Notes: generated by a model from the letters alone, not told the origin. DNA of 64,000 nucleotides from Cotesia glomerata (GCF_020080835.1 NC_058159.1:1364001-1428000); one strand, 5' to 3'. Numbered from the stretch's first letter, positions 24,331 to 36,284 are shown. A program made the numbers and translations.

Positions 24331-25119
24331 CGCGTTATAGATGCCATAAGGGCGTATAAAAATTTTATACGCCCTTATGGCATCCGGGAACCATAAGGGC
24401 GTATAAAATTTTTTTTTTTACATTTCTGCACATTTCGGACAAAAATACATCGATTCCCGGAAAAAAATTTTTTTATACGTCCTTATGGCTCTCGGGATCC
24501 ACCTCGGATGCCATAAGGGCGTATCAAAAAATTTTTTTTTGAGAACCGACGTATTTTTTCATGAAATGTGCAGAAATGCAAAAAAAAATTTTTTTCCATA
24601 TAAAAATTTTTTTGGACTTAGGAAAAAAAACAGAATTTTTATTATACGCCCGTATGGTATCCGATGTGGGCCCCTGGGAGCCACAAAGGCGTATAAAATA
24701 TTTTTTTTGCTTTTGTGCACATTTCGGACGAAACTACGTTGATTCTAAAAAAAAAATTTTTTTTATACGCCCTTATGGCTCCCGGGACCCACCTCGGATG
24801 CTATAAGGGCGTATCAAAACAATTTTTTTTTTGGGAATCGACGTATTTTTGTATAAAACGTGCAGAAATGCAAAATAAAATTTTTCTCCTAACTAAAAAT
24901 TTTCTTGGATTTAGAAGAAAAAACAGAATTTTTATTATACGCCCTTATGGCATCCGAGGTCGGTCCCGGGAGCCATAAGGGCGTATAAATTTTTTTTTTG
25001 CATTTCTGTACATTTCGGACGTAACTACGTTGATTCCCGAAAAAAAAATTTTTATACGCCCTTATGGCTTTTCACCGGGACTTTTTGCCGGTATACGCCC
25101 TTATGGCATCTGGAACGCG
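24331..25119. mobile_element. 789-bp inverted-repeat element built from iterated TACGCCCTTATGG
   Basis: The ends are CGCGTTATAGATGCCATAAG and its near-complement, a 28-bp inverted repeat with two mismatches, and ATAT flanks both sides (ambiguous in AT-rich DNA). The interior holds 13 copies or close variants of TACGCCCTTATGG in alternating orientation, often paired as inverted duplets with short CCGGG-containing spacers. Blocks GTGCAGAAATGCA and its complement recur between them. Open frames at 24485-24978 in three phases follow this periodicity and are not genes. The superfamily is unknown. Confidence 0.75.
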
Positions 25120-25145
25120 ATATATACATATATATATAAATATAT

Positions 25146-25243
25146 TTGTATTTTACACTGATTATAATGTATAATTATGATGGTCCTGAGGGAGCTAAGG
25201 CTCTAGGGTCAATAAAGTTTATTATCTATCTATCTATCTATCT
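25146..25243 (+). mobile_element. 3' tail of a truncated non-LTR retroelement
   Basis: A short non-palindromic segment ending GTCAATAAAGTTTATTATC followed by (TATC)n, inserted in the AT loop of the Helitron-like copy. An AATAAA near the end and a microsatellite tail are typical of a severely 5'-truncated LINE or SINE insertion. The family was not identified. Confidence 0.5.
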
Positions 25244-26035
25244 ATATGAAAAAATGATGTGGGTACTTAAATGAAAGGTCTTGATAAGTGTAACATCGGG
25301 ATGAGGTTATATCTTTAAAAATGTCAATAGTTCACAAGATACAAGGCCATTTCTAAATTATGTATCTAAAAATAGAGTATTTTTGAATGCAGCCTAAATA
25401 CTTATCATCATAAATTGATTATTGGTGAGAATTATATGAAACATTAAACTCTTAATAATATAAATTCAGAAAAATTCAACTCCATTTATGCCGAGTAATA
25501 AAAATCAATATCAATTACCACGAAGTAATTTTCATTAGAAGCCGTAGTAAATGAATTCCTCTTTCAGTAGTAGCATTTACAACTCATTTTCCTTCATTCA
25601 TAATCACTCCTTTCTATTTGTATCTTATTATTAGTCTAGGTTGGTTAGCTTGCAAGCAACGGCTGATTTCGGTATCCAAAAGTGCAGGCTTTGAAGATTC
25701 GAGCAAAAAAACTAGTGAATGGATGGATGCTTCGCTGAATTCGGTAGAATAGGAAAAGGGTGTAAATAGAAAGAGAAAGTAGGTGGAAGAGAGTGAACGA
25801 CTACTACTGGCAGTTCATGGTTATAGTTAAGTATAGTGTATAAGAGCAGAGTAATATAGGTGCAGGTGATATATATTTATAGGTGTGTGAGGCATTTGAA
25901 ACCAACTGGCCTTGCAGCCGATTTTAGGGTTGGTACTCTTGCTTCTAATGCCACTGTAGCTCAAACCCGTAGGCATTTCGCTCGTTGAGTTCTCTTGAAT
26001 ACTTTATGTACCATCTACATCCACATCCACATCCA

Positions 26036-26070
26036 CGCACACACACACACATACACACACACACACACAC
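26036..26070. repeat. (AC)n microsatellite
   Basis: Interrupted once by AT and preceded by four CACATC-like units. Confidence 0.9.
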
Positions 26071-26482
26071 ATGAGCACAGAAATTTATATGAATTCATAA
26101 CTGCCGCCGATACGATGTACAATATACACTCTCCTGTATGCTGAACGTTGCTTTGCATTTTCTATTATATTTATACATATAAAATATAATATATATGAAG
26201 CAGCAAAATTTTCTATGATACATATATACGAGAGTTTTGAGATTTTCCGCGTAGCATTTAGCTGCATAAGTTGTCCTGTATCGCGTGAAGAACGTAAACG
26301 AGTTTGAAAAAATTCAGAGCGTCTTCTATTCCGTCGACGTCTTTTGGAGCCTGCTCTGGTTCTTGAGGCAACTTTTAGTCGCGTATGACGTCACTGAAGG
26401 GAGGAAAAACTTTTTAAATTTTCGTTGAGCTATATTTTAGTTTTAGTTCTGTTTCATTTCATTTTATTTTATGTTTTCAGCG

Positions 26483-26507
26483 TTTTTTTTTTTTTTTTTT
26501 TTTTTTT
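26483..26507 (+). repeat. Poly-T tract, 25 nt
   Basis: Uninterrupted run of T. Confidence 0.9.
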
Positions 26508-26836
26508 AAACATTTCAGAGACATACATTTCTATCGATCATACTTTATTTAACTTGTATATTTGATATTCATAAAATGTTAGCAGGCGGAATGCTCCTGA
26601 CCCCAAATATCTATTTGAAACGGAAACAGGGATAATTATAAATTATATACTTTTACGTTCAAATAAGATGATGAAATTGAAATAAATTTCCTTTTTGGTT
26701 ATTTATATGCAAATCTGATCAATATTCTTATTTTATCGAGGTTAATTTTATTTCGGAAATACCTGTAGGCTAATTTTATGCTGACGTGACATTGATGCAT
26801 TTCGCGGACACGGAAATTTACAAAGTAGGGTGCAAT

Positions 26837-26869
26837 AATTAATTAATTAATTAATTAATTAATTAATTA
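26837..26869. repeat. (AATT)n microsatellite
   Basis: Eight tandem tetranucleotide units. Confidence 0.9.
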
Positions 26870-27531
26870 GAGTAATGAATGAAAAGAGAAAGGAAGTATG
26901 GTGGGACTTTTTTGCGGGAGTAATTAATGTGGGTTGATAGCATTAGGCAGCATTAAACTCATGTTACCGAGTAGAGGTATCTAATATGGCTTGTTGACAG
27001 CGAATATATGGACTCCCTTAATTTACTGTTATCGCGACATTGTTATGGCTTTCATATGAGTATTAAATCATTTTATTATGACGTTATTTTGATAAAAGTT
27101 AAATTATTCACCATTTTCCTGAAAAATTTCCGCGTATTTTTTAATTATTGAAATTTATAACCAACTACTAATTTTAAAACATTAACTCATCTCATCAAAC
27201 CGTATAAAAACCAATAAAAATAACACTAAATCGTAATGGCAAAACAATAATCCCGTAAGAAGCAATTAAGGTGTCCCTAATTCGAGGATTGACAATAAAT
27301 TATCTTGGGACGAAGTGTGAGAGTTGTAGACCTGTGACGTACAATTCATGACAAAGGGCATTATCTACACAAAGCAGCGCCAGAAAGTAGGGGACAGTTG
27401 GACGTCTATTATACCTACCTCCTCTATTACATTTTCAGATTAGAACACAAATCTGTCATTATCTCCTCGCAGCTTATAATTTTTAACAAACAAAAATAAC
27501 ATTCTTGGACAATATATAACATAAAAATCCA

Positions 27532-27537
27532 TTTATT
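27532..27537 (-). terminator. Possible poly(A) signal of the ankyrin gene
   Basis: TTTATT on the plus strand reads AATAAA on the coding strand, about 130 nt past the stop codon. The region is AT-rich, so a chance match is possible. Confidence 0.3.
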
Positions 27538-27668
27538 TACTGCTGTCACTTATTTACACAATTGCTTTTATCGATAAAAATGATCTATATACAACTTGAT
27601 ACATTAATTTTTTATCTAAATACAATAGAATAGTACATCAAATTTATATTTACAAATATATATTATAT

Positions 27669-28223
27669 TTAAAAATCCTTCATCAATGCTTTAAGTGATC
27701 GATAGGTGAGTTTATCTCTTGAATCCTTGATATTCTTCAGCAGCAAGTTAATCATTTTCTCGTTCTTGCTCCGTAAGGCGATTTGCAGCGGCGAGTCTCC
27801 AAAATTGTCCTTGTTGGTCGAAACAATTTTAACATCAGCTCCGTAATTGACTAGAACTTTTGTTATTTTGTAGCAATTGTCTTCAACGGCGATGTGAAGA
27901 GGAGTAAAATCCCGGTTCTGGGAATCACGCGCACTAAGATCGGCACCAGCTTTAGCCAATTTTTTTATTAATTTATACTTCTGCATCTTCACTGCTTGAT
28001 GCAGCGCGGTTCCCCATAATTTGCTTTTTTGGTTAATGTCGACACCTTGGCTCAGAAGATGCTCAATAAACTGTTGATCATCGAAAAAGATGGCTAATTG
28101 TAGCATTGGTATTTCACACATTTTGTAGTATAGAGTTGTATTCTCGCCCATTATTCCCTTTATTATGCTGGTACGAATCACTTGGTAGGTTACGATTATA
28201 GGTGATGTTAGATCGGCTTCCAT
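27669..28223 (-). CDS. Small four-ankyrin-repeat protein (184 aa), intronless
   Basis: The product is almost entirely ankyrin repeats: about residues 38-67, 70-103, 105-138 and 141-165. Diagnostic helix motifs are GTALHQAV (71-78), TPLHIAVE (107-114) and SPLQIAL (144-150); loop motifs are AGADLSA (92-98) and YGADVK (127-132). The first 35 residues show no signal peptide or membrane segment, and the end is short and basic. A cytosolic protein-binding role is expected from the fold; the partner is unknown. The start is firm: ATG follows AAAAA and precedes G, and an in-frame TAA lies two codons upstream. The frame is more GC-rich than its flanks and has no intron. It is the only convincing gene here, alone among transposons. 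Small stand-alone ankyrin proteins occur in insects, in polydnaviruses (IkappaB-like) and in bacterial endosymbionts; I cannot tell which relation applies. A retrocopy or a fragment of a larger ankyrin gene is an alternative. Confidence 0.8.
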   Translation of the reverse strand: MEADLTSPIIVTYQVIRTSIIKGIMGENTTLYYKMCEIPMLQLAIFFDDQQFIEHLLSQGVDINQKSKLWGTALHQAVKMQKYKLIKKLAKAGADLSARDSQNRDFTPLHIAVEDNCYKITKVLVNYGADVKIVSTNKDNFGDSPLQIALRSKNEKMINLLLKNIKDSRDKLTYRSLKALMKDF

Positions 28224-28321
28224 TTTTTACTTATTTTAGATAATAAATAGTTTCACTTCTTGTTTACATCAAACTTCACTGATGAACTAACGCACATTGA
28301 TCCTTCAACAACAAATATTAG

Positions 28322-28326
28322 ACTGA
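28322..28326 (-). promoter_or_regulatory. Initiator-like TCAGT upstream of the ankyrin gene
   Basis: On the coding strand, TCAGT (the insect initiator core) lies about 100 nt before the start codon in a CpG-containing patch (28321-28343). A second TCAGTG lies closer, near 28277-28283. Five-base matches are weak evidence. Confidence 0.2.
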
Positions 28327-28488
28327 GTACGCGTCGCAGTATACATTCAAAATATTATGGGTCTATTTTTCTTTTCCCCACTACTTAGCTTGCCTCAAAC
28401 TGTATTTTCATCCCTACTGCGTGAATGCTTATGCAGACTGTTGTTGTTTCAGTCATGACATCTGGCGGAGAAGTGCTTAAGAGTGGTT

Positions 28489-29398
28489 CCCGCATGAAAA
28501 AGCTATATATCCTTCATCATATACAAAAAATTATATTTTACATATATAAAAATATATGTGATTATATAAGCACCCATATGCAAAATTTTGCCGTTTCATA
28601 TATACAATAATGATATATGTAGTATTATGTATTGATGTTATAATCATAACATATATTTCAATTATATTTTCAGCTATATATGATTAAATATATCGTACAT
28701 ATTATAATCAACACTATATTATAAATAGTATAAGAACAATGTATTTTTCAGTATAATTTAAAATATACTTAAAATTATATGTTCAATATAATTTTAATAT
28801 TAGCATTGGTACCAAAATTACAATAGAATGCTGAGGCCAAATAATTCTCTGAAATAAAGTTATAAAAAAAAAGAAAATATTTCGTGATGTGTTACTAATT
28901 TACTGAAATTCCGATTTGCTTCGACTTTAAACTCGATTGACCAAGTTGCTCTTGAAACTTAAGATATACGACAAACTATCAATTTTTTTTTTTTTTTATT
29001 AATCTTTCCGTTTTGACCTATTTCAACATATCATAAATATCTGGTATTATGTATGGTATTTTATAATAAAATAATATATATTTCCATATAATTGAAATTT
29101 TATAAATGAAAAGTATACAATAATAATCTATCTCAACATATATTTTACGAAAAATATATTTATCTATTATATAGTTTTCTATATAAGTAATTTTTATCCA
29201 ATAATAGTATATTTTATAACATATACTATGTAATATATGGCACTAATATATTTGAACTTATATTGAATCAAATATATCTTCATTATATTAACAAAACATT
29301 TATTATTTCATATATATAATTTTGCCGCTATACATGATCACATATTCCCCATATAACTTTCCATATATGTTCAGCCATATATAGTTTTTTCATGCGGG
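28489..29398. mobile_element. CCCGCATGAAAAA inverted-repeat element, 910 bp
   Basis: The left end CCCGCATGAAAAAGCTATAT and right end ATATATAGTTTTTTCATGCGGG are inverted copies with one mismatch over about 22 bp. The interior is extremely AT-rich (ATATAT-type words) with a GCCGTTTCATATATA block near the left and a related inverted block near the right. No coding frame. It lies about 250 bp upstream of the ankyrin gene. No clear target duplication beyond TT. Confidence 0.7.
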
Positions 29399-29457
29399 TT
29401 GATAGTTGATTTTCAAACGAGTTTTGTTCATGAATGAGATAAAATTTTGAAAAAAAT

Positions 29458-29504
29458 GCTTCGCTCTTCGATAGATAATTAAATTATCTATCGAAGAGCG
29501 AAGC
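29458..29504. repeat. Perfect 23-bp inverted repeat (hairpin)
   Basis: Arms 29458-29480 and 29482-29504 (GCTTCGCTCTTCGATAGATA.. and its exact complement) are separated by a single A. Poly-A before and poly-T after extend the pairing loosely. Confidence 0.85.
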
Positions 29505-29934
29505 GCTTTTTTAGATAATTTTCATTTATTTATGCATAAAATCCTTTTTAAGATTCCATAAGTTGTACAAGTATGACAGAGATACTTTCGTTTGTCCAAT
29601 AGAGGGCGAGAGAGAAAAAAAATTTAAACCCTTCTTAAGTGAGGTAAATTAGAAATAAAACTGCCACATGGCAGTTTGAAGTGTTATATATTATTTGAAG
29701 AAAGAAAGGTGTAAGGAAAAATAGTATCTGGTCAGTGAAGAGGAAAATTTAATTGTAGAGTGTATAGAAGTTGTTTTTAGGTAGATTTCATAAAATCTAT
29801 CTATTGTATTGGCCCTTGTGTCAAAATTCACATAGAATTTCGTCACTATATTAATTATTTAATCGTATAAGGCTCAAAAATGACATTGATTTGGAAATTT
29901 ATATATGCCTAAATATATATTTATTTAATACTAG

Positions 29935-30135
29935 TAGTTCGCCCCGGCTTCGCACGGGTATTTAACAAAAATTTTCAAATTATTCATAATATAAGATAGC
30001 CTATGTTACCCGGGGATAGTGTAGTTTTCCAACAGTGAAAGAATTTTTCAAATCGGTTCAGTAGTTTCGGAGCCTATTCAATGCAAACAAACAAACAAAC
30101 AATCAAATCTTTCTTCTTTATAATATTAGTATAGA
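29935..30135 (+). mobile_element. Short interspersed element with a CCCCGGCTTCGCACGGGTA head
   Basis: Starts near GCCCCGGCTTCGCACGGG, continues through CGGTTCAGTAGTTTCGGAG and (CAAA)n, and ends TATAATATTAGTATAGATA. I recognise this layout as a widespread insect interspersed repeat. Its class (RTE-like 3' end, SINE or Helitron-related) is uncertain to me. No open frame. Confidence 0.5.
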
Positions 30136-33100
30136 TAACGCGTGGTTTGTGGACACGATAATTCCCACAATTCTTAATGAATCTTTATGAAACTTGGTAG
30201 GCTTATTCTACAGACAATTAACTTGAATGAGTTAAAAAATACGCAAAATCCATCAAATAGTTTAGAAATGGCAGTCATTTGAAAGTTTCGAAAATGTAAA
30301 AAATCATTTGTTTGGTGACTTTACTAGGAAATAACTTTTGATTGAGAAATGATAGATCATTTTTCTGCATCTCATTTCAAAGCTTCTAAACTCCTCTTTA
30401 ATTTCACCTATAATAAATTTACTTTTCAATAATTACAACAATTTCCAATATTGTATCAACAACTAAAGCCATAATTATTTATAATGTAATTAAAATCATG
30501 GGTTGTATGAAATCTACCTTCCATCTTGGCGGATGAATTGATTTTTAAATATCAGCTTGTTTTGTTTTATAGAATAGGAATTTTCGAGAGTTTAATTAAG
30601 GTTTTAATTATTCTGAAAATATTTAAGAAAATCCTAATAAATGAACAAATAATTAAAACTTAGAAAATTTGAAAGTAATTTTTGATAAAAAAGTAGATTT
30701 GGAAAATTGGAAAAAAAATACTAAAATGTATGTATCAACAACAATGTCTTTCAACATATGTAAATACCTTAGCAGATTGTTGGTATTAACTCGCATTTTA
30801 CAGTTTTCTTTAATTAAATGTAAAAAAATCATCACTCAACAAATATTATTTCCAACAATATTAGTAAACACGTACGGCGTCGTAATCCGCAGCAAAACCA
30901 ATAAAGCGATTAAGTCAAGCACTCAAGATATTATAGGCTATTAAATTATATAGAATAAAAATATATAAAAAACAAGTAAAGGTGAGAAGTGAGAAGCCAA
31001 ATAGTATTGTGGCAATAAAATAAAACTAGGATTTATCAGAACAGGCGTTTATTCAATTAACCGGTCCAGAACGCCAAAAAAATTCCGCTCGAACAAAAAA
31101 CCGATAGATTAAAAACGAATTAGCAATCTAATTTCCGATATTTTTATTCTATAAAGCTCCAAATTCCTTTGTGGTAAATATAATTTTATCAAACTGAATT
31201 AAGTTTTAACAAGCACAATAATTAATGGAATCAATATGTAGAATTTGGACAACTGAAAAGTACAGTTTGAAATGTAATGAATGTTCATCCTCGAAATAGA
31301 ATGCATTGGTTTAATAAAATCCGTTTATATTAGCCAATTTTATTATTATTTTATTCTACCATTTTAATTTAATACTTATTATCAAAAAGCTATCGTCTGT
31401 AAATTTAATGATTAAATTCGATCAATGCCGAAATTTTCGTGAACAGCAAATAATAATAATTATAATGAAAAATGGTAATTGGAAAAACGGTCGACGATAA
31501 GCGAAGTCGAGCATACGATGCATAGTTATATCATGACTCATAAACAATCATTACCATTGTCATTATCATTATCATTAGGTTTAGTTTGCATCGAGCATGG
31601 CCCACATGTAATCAGAAAATAACTTGGTCTGTGTATAAGAGACTTCTCGTTAAGGAAAGATCTTGGTTTTCTTGCAAACACTTCCCTTGGTGCCTGCTAG
31701 CCTAATGGCACCTACTTACACATCCAACTAAAGTGATATACACTCTCACATAGGATAGTACACCTCTAACGAATACTTATACTAGTACTATACTGGTACC
31801 ATCTCATCTCATCTTTTCTCTCCATCTCGTCGACCATTTTCTATGCTGTAAGTCCTATTTATAGTTCACACTCAGCGGTTGCCCGAATACAGTTTTTCCT
31901 CTCCATTAGAGATACTCCAGCCTCATTAATGTAGTTTAGCCATTTAATTTTTTAATTTTACTCTCCAGAATCTACTCCTCGCTGTACCCACATTGCAATG
32001 CAATGATCTCTTTATTTTCTGGTCAGAATTATTCTTTGCTAACCACTTTTTATGAAGACACAAAAAATTAATGATATGAAGCTCTGTACAAGGACAAGAA
32101 ATTTATTTATTATAATTTTTTATGAAAATTCTTAGAATATTTTTCAAAGTGAAAAAATTGAGTAAAATTTATTAAGAAGCTAAAAATTATGAACCGAAAA
32201 AATCATTTCAAAAATTTAATATTTTTTAATTAAATAAAGTTAACTTAAAATAAAAATAATTTATTGGATAAAATAATGTAATTTTTCAAAATGATTTTTT
32301 TAGTTAAAAATATTTTTTGATGCCAAAATTTTTGATTTTTTGGACGAGTCAATAATTATTTAAGAAATTAAACGTTAAAAAAATTAGATTTATCTTCAAA
32401 ATGGAATAATTAAAAAAAACTGTTTATAAATCCTATTTTCTCGGCTTTAATGTCCGAAAATAGGCCAAACATATCACGAATTCAACCAGCTGAGTCGATC
32501 AACTGACTCTAAAGGAATTGAAGAGAAATCGTGCACAGAAATGACCAGCGCATCAATAATTAATGCTTGTATCTGTTCGTGTTACTGTATTATTCATTTG
32601 CGAATCGATACATTCTTAATGATCGACGTAATAGGTGTACGAGGGCCATGTTATTGGTACCGGGATGGAGCATACCAGTATAAGCAGTAATGATGTTGGG
32701 TGACGACGTAGTATGTAGGATCGTCACATGTTGTAGCCCGGCATAATGCGCTGGAAATGGTGTGTGGTATAATTACCAAGAGGCTTATTGTTACTCAGTC
32801 ATATATGCTGACAAGAACGTTCTCCAGTGGATGTCATTCGCATTGAACAATGTCCCAAAGTGCCAATTGTATAATCGTTGATGGTACTCTGTGCCGTCGT
32901 CGACGTCCTCATCCTGACTTCTTGACCTCAAATGGAAATTTTAAGCCGGTAAATTTATTAGACTGCTCCATAATTGTCGTAGAGTTTGAACTCTTTCAAA
33001 CTCACTTCTTCAAATAATTTTGAGAACTTAGATCAGTCTCAAAAATTAAATTAAAATTTTTTTTTTATTCTTAATAGAAATTTGACAAAGCGTTAACAGA

Positions 33101-33311
33101 AAATTTCTTCAAAAGCACGAAAAAATTAAATTATAATTAATTTGAAACAATATTAAAATGCTATACTATATTTATTAAAAAAATAAATTGATTTAAAATA
33201 AAATTTTTTGCTTAATTCAGCGATTATTTTTTTTTTTTCAACAATAAGCATTTTGTATCATTTATATGTACAATATATCTGTCAGATATGATTTAATGTA
33301 GCAAAACGTTA
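30136..33311. other. Single-copy region, no gene supported
   Basis: Includes GC-richer single-copy DNA at 31440-32000 and 32440-32960 and a CATTAT-type short array near 31555-31577. Frames at 30653-30944 oppose each other and have no recognisable domain. Confidence 0.35.
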
Positions 33312-34015
33312 CACAGAAAGAAAGATTTCTTGACTCGAGAACAAAATTCTTGGCTCAAGTAAATTTTCGGGTGCCCGAAGGAAGACCGAACTTGTCTTGG
33401 CTGAAGTAAAAATTTTTCTTGAAATTTTAATCTTGATAGAAGTAATTTTTTCTTAATTCAAATTATCATAAATATTTGATACAATAACTTTTTATATTTG
33501 ATCAAGATTTTTAGATACTTTGGGGAAGCAGCGCCACCTACTTCAGCTGAGAAAAAAATTTTCTTACCTTGAGAAAATTTTTCTCTTGAATATTTGATAC
33601 CCATTTTAGATTCTTTTAGATTATTTTAGAGCGCAATTATACATATTGAATGAAAAAAAATGATTCAATATTACTTGATCTTTTCATTTGACATGTTAGT
33701 TAATAAAAATATTAATGAAAATTTACATCAAGATATTTAATTTTTTGGAGCAAGAGAGAAATTTTCTCACGACAAGAAAATTTACTTCTTTCAAGAACTT
33801 AATTTTTTGGAGCAAGAGAGAAATTTTCTCAAAACAAGAAAATTTTCTTGACTTAAATAAATTGTCTTGGATCAAGATACGTATTTCTTGAAGCAAGTAA
33901 TTAATTTTGTTGGAATAAGTGAAATTTCTTGTGTCAAAAAAAAAAAATTTTTCGCCCAAGCAAATAATTCGGAAGAAAAATATTTTCTTGGTTCAAGTGA
34001 ATCTTTCTTTCTGTG
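33312..34015 (-). mobile_element. CACAGAAAG-type MITE, copy 1 (704 bp), TA-flanked
   Basis: The ends CACAGAAAGAAAGATT and AATCTTTCTTTCTGTG are perfect 16-bp inverted repeats. TA occurs on both sides (33310-33311 and 34016-34017), as in Tc1/mariner. The interior is full of TTCTTG/CAAGAA blocks and holds GCGCCACCTACTTCAGCTGA. The minus-strand frame 33723-33959 repeats the plus-strand frame at 57060-57341 because both read the same MITE. Strand is set relative to the inverted copy at 57099-57731. Confidence 0.85.
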
Positions 34016-35525
34016 TAGCATCTTGATTTTGAGCCGATAATAGAATATACTTTTGCATTATCTTTCACCGCATATTTTCAATTTTAAAATAGTAAAAAAT
34101 TGTAACTTAATTTTGTGCCACTTATCGACTTTTAGGCGGTTCACAGCTAGAGGATCGATACTAGAAAAATTCACCCGCATAAACGAGCCAACGAACATCA
34201 AAGAAATAAATATAATAAAAAATGATTTTTATATTTTTACATGAATATCGAAGTTAAAATTGTATCAGTTATTGTTGGGACGGATATTTTTTTTGTGATA
34301 TCCAGCTTTCAATCTCATTCCAAGTGCTAATGCTCGATACAATTTGCCATGAGTGTAGTGAGTGGCTCAGATAAAATTTTTTAGTGAAATTGGAGTACAC
34401 TCTATGATTCGTGTTAAAAGTGTGAAAAATTTATTTACCGCTCTTTTGGTTACGCCAGTATCGTCCGACATTTATTCGAACGTGAATGTACATGTACAGA
34501 TGTTCAATTTATATCTGCTCAGTTGCCTTTTTAATAATTTTTATAATCAATCACTTTTCATACAGCAAATATTTTTTTATGAATTTGGTGCTTGTATTTA
34601 TTATTGTATAAAATTGAAGATAATTGAATTTAGCATCAAAAGCACAATAACCACAGCCACTAAATTTTAAAAACTAATGAATGCAAAGTAATAAAAAGGA
34701 GTATTATATCCACAGCTATAAAGTTGTTGTGGTTGTAACAAAGTTTAGGATCCGAAACTTTTCCATTCATCCCGTAACAAAGTTGAGAATCATTACGTCC
34801 CCAATTCCAGTAACGCTTTTGATAACAACACTCTATGACCTTACTTACTCGAGCTTAAAATATGTTAGCAGTTAACAATGGGCAGTTACGTAATTATATT
34901 TGCATAGTTTTGCTTTGTTATTTCTGCGGGAATGAGAATAGAAAGATATATATTATATTAAGTATGTATATTACACATATTATCACTTTTTAGTTTTAAT
35001 AATCGATTATATTAGATATTTACTTATTTTAAAGTATCATGAATTTTTTTTTTATTTATAGTGTAAATTTCACTTTAGAGGGATTAAATCCATTTCGAAT
35101 TTACTCTGCTAATTTTTTTTTACCGTGTATTATTATTATAATTTAAAAAAATTAATAATTTGAATTTTAACAATAAAAAAAAAAAATGTTTTCTTGTAAA
35201 GAAAAACATGTCCAATAATTTAAATTTTTTACTCACATTGCCGTTCTAATGAAATAAATTCTGAAAAGCTATTATCTAAAAATAAAGATACACAGAGAAG
35301 AGAAAATTTAAGAAGTGAATAGATTATCTAATGAAATGATTTGCATTATGCATGAAAACAATGTTTTTAAAATATCCTTCTGAAAAAAGACTATTCATTG
35401 TGCGATAACCATTTTCATGCATTATGGATGAAATTCTGTACCGATGTAACATTCGAATAGAATGGTTCTTATATGATGATGATGATGAGATTATGGAAAC
35501 TGTTGTTGTAGTATACATGCACGTA
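34016..35525. other. Single-copy region, no gene supported
   Basis: Several frames of 60-100 codons (for example 34362-34670) have no recognisable domain and are hydrophobic by virtue of T-richness. A (GAT)n run lies near 35473-35488. Confidence 0.35.
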
Positions 35526-36065
35526 TAAAAATGATTTTGTTGAAATAACAAAAGACGGGATAACTGAAAAATATGTTCTGGTAACAAATGAGTTTAGTTA
35601 TAGTAACAATCCCATTAATCGCATTAACAAAATGTTTCAAGTTGTACTGACAAACCAGTCTGTTAAATGACCAAATCAATTTGTTAACAATATTGTCCTA
35701 ACGAAATAATTTTATTGCAATAACAAAACTAATTTGTTGCTAAAATATTTTCCAAATCAGATATCACTGATTATATCATATTTTTAAATTATGGATTCTT
35801 ATAAAATTTAATGTAACATTTATTTGTTATTTTAATAGAATAATTTTGCTGTTTCAACAAAAAAATTTTTATACCAACCAAATTATTTTGGCGAATCTAC
35901 TTAAAGATTTTGCTATAGTAACCAAATTGTTTTGTTGTTATAACAAATCAATAACTTGCTATAACCTAAATTTTGTTATTTCAACATATAATTTGTTATC
36001 CCTATGTTAACAAATGCATTTGTTACTAGAATATATCTTAGGTTATTTTAACAAAATTTTTTTTT
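35526..36065. mobile_element. TAACAAA-rich inverted-repeat element
   Basis: The left region 35526-35590 (ATTTTGTTGAAATAACAAAAG .. GTAACAAATG) pairs with 36016-36065 (CATTTGTTACTAGAA .. TTATTTTAACAAAAT). The interior has many TAACAAA/TTTGTTA blocks in both orientations. It probably is a MITE. The ends are not sharply defined. Confidence 0.5.
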
Positions 36066-36067
36066 TG

Positions 36068-36284
36068 CCCTCCGGGCGGAAAGTGGCAACTTTCGTCCCG
36101 CTGCGCTAAACAAAGTTGCCGCTTTCCGCCTTCGTCGAGCAAAAAAATAGTATACACTCCACGGGAAGTAAATAAGAAAGCCTCAGATCACATGTTTGTC
36201 AACCTCGGCTTCGCCTCGGCCGACAATTACATGTGATCTGAGACATTTCTTACTTTACTTCCCTAGGTGTGTAATATACTATTC
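36068..36284 (+). mobile_element. Two-hairpin element, copy 1
   Basis: Two adjacent stems. The first pairs GGCGGAAAGTGGCAACTTT with AAAGTTGCCGCTTTCCGCC. The second pairs AATAGTATA..GCCTCAGATCACATG with CATGTGATCTGAG..TATACTATT over about 60 bp. An inverted copy with both stems conserved lies at 54822-55039. It is much more GC-rich than its surroundings and has no coding frame. It directly abuts the TAACAAA element. Confidence 0.75.

Larger units (their letters stand above)
24143..25470 (-). mobile_element. Helitron-like element, copy 4 (interrupted by two other elements)
   Basis: CTAG at 24143-24146 with T next on the minus strand; the hairpin is shortened (GCAGTCACTATGTGAAC). The first palindrome arm runs to about 24330 and the second resumes near 25245 (TATGAAAAAATGATGTGGG). 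The AT-rich loop between the arms received a 789-bp inverted-repeat element and a truncated retroelement tail. The 5' side continues through the conserved GCAGCCTAAATACTTATC block. Confidence 0.65.
25471..27531. other. Single-copy region with microsatellites, no gene supported
   Basis: A GC-richer island at about 25530-26400, then AT-rich DNA. Contains (AC)n, poly-T and (AATT)n tracts. The frame at 26085-26267 (minus) has no recognisable domain. Confidence 0.4.

Noticed and set aside
24485..24978. Three overlapping frames with similar Phe/Lys-rich peptides
   Set aside because: They read the iterated motifs of the inverted-repeat element in shifting phases. No domain and no consistent frame.
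27000..29000. Integrated polydnavirus segment around the ankyrin gene
   Set aside because: No second virus-type gene and no pair of direct-repeat junctions that I could recognise. One ankyrin gene is not enough evidence.
29780..30518. GGTAGATTTCAT / ATGAAATCTACC as terminal inverted repeats of a 739-bp element
   Set aside because: Only 12 bp match, without target duplication or a second copy. At this length such a pair is not unlikely by chance.
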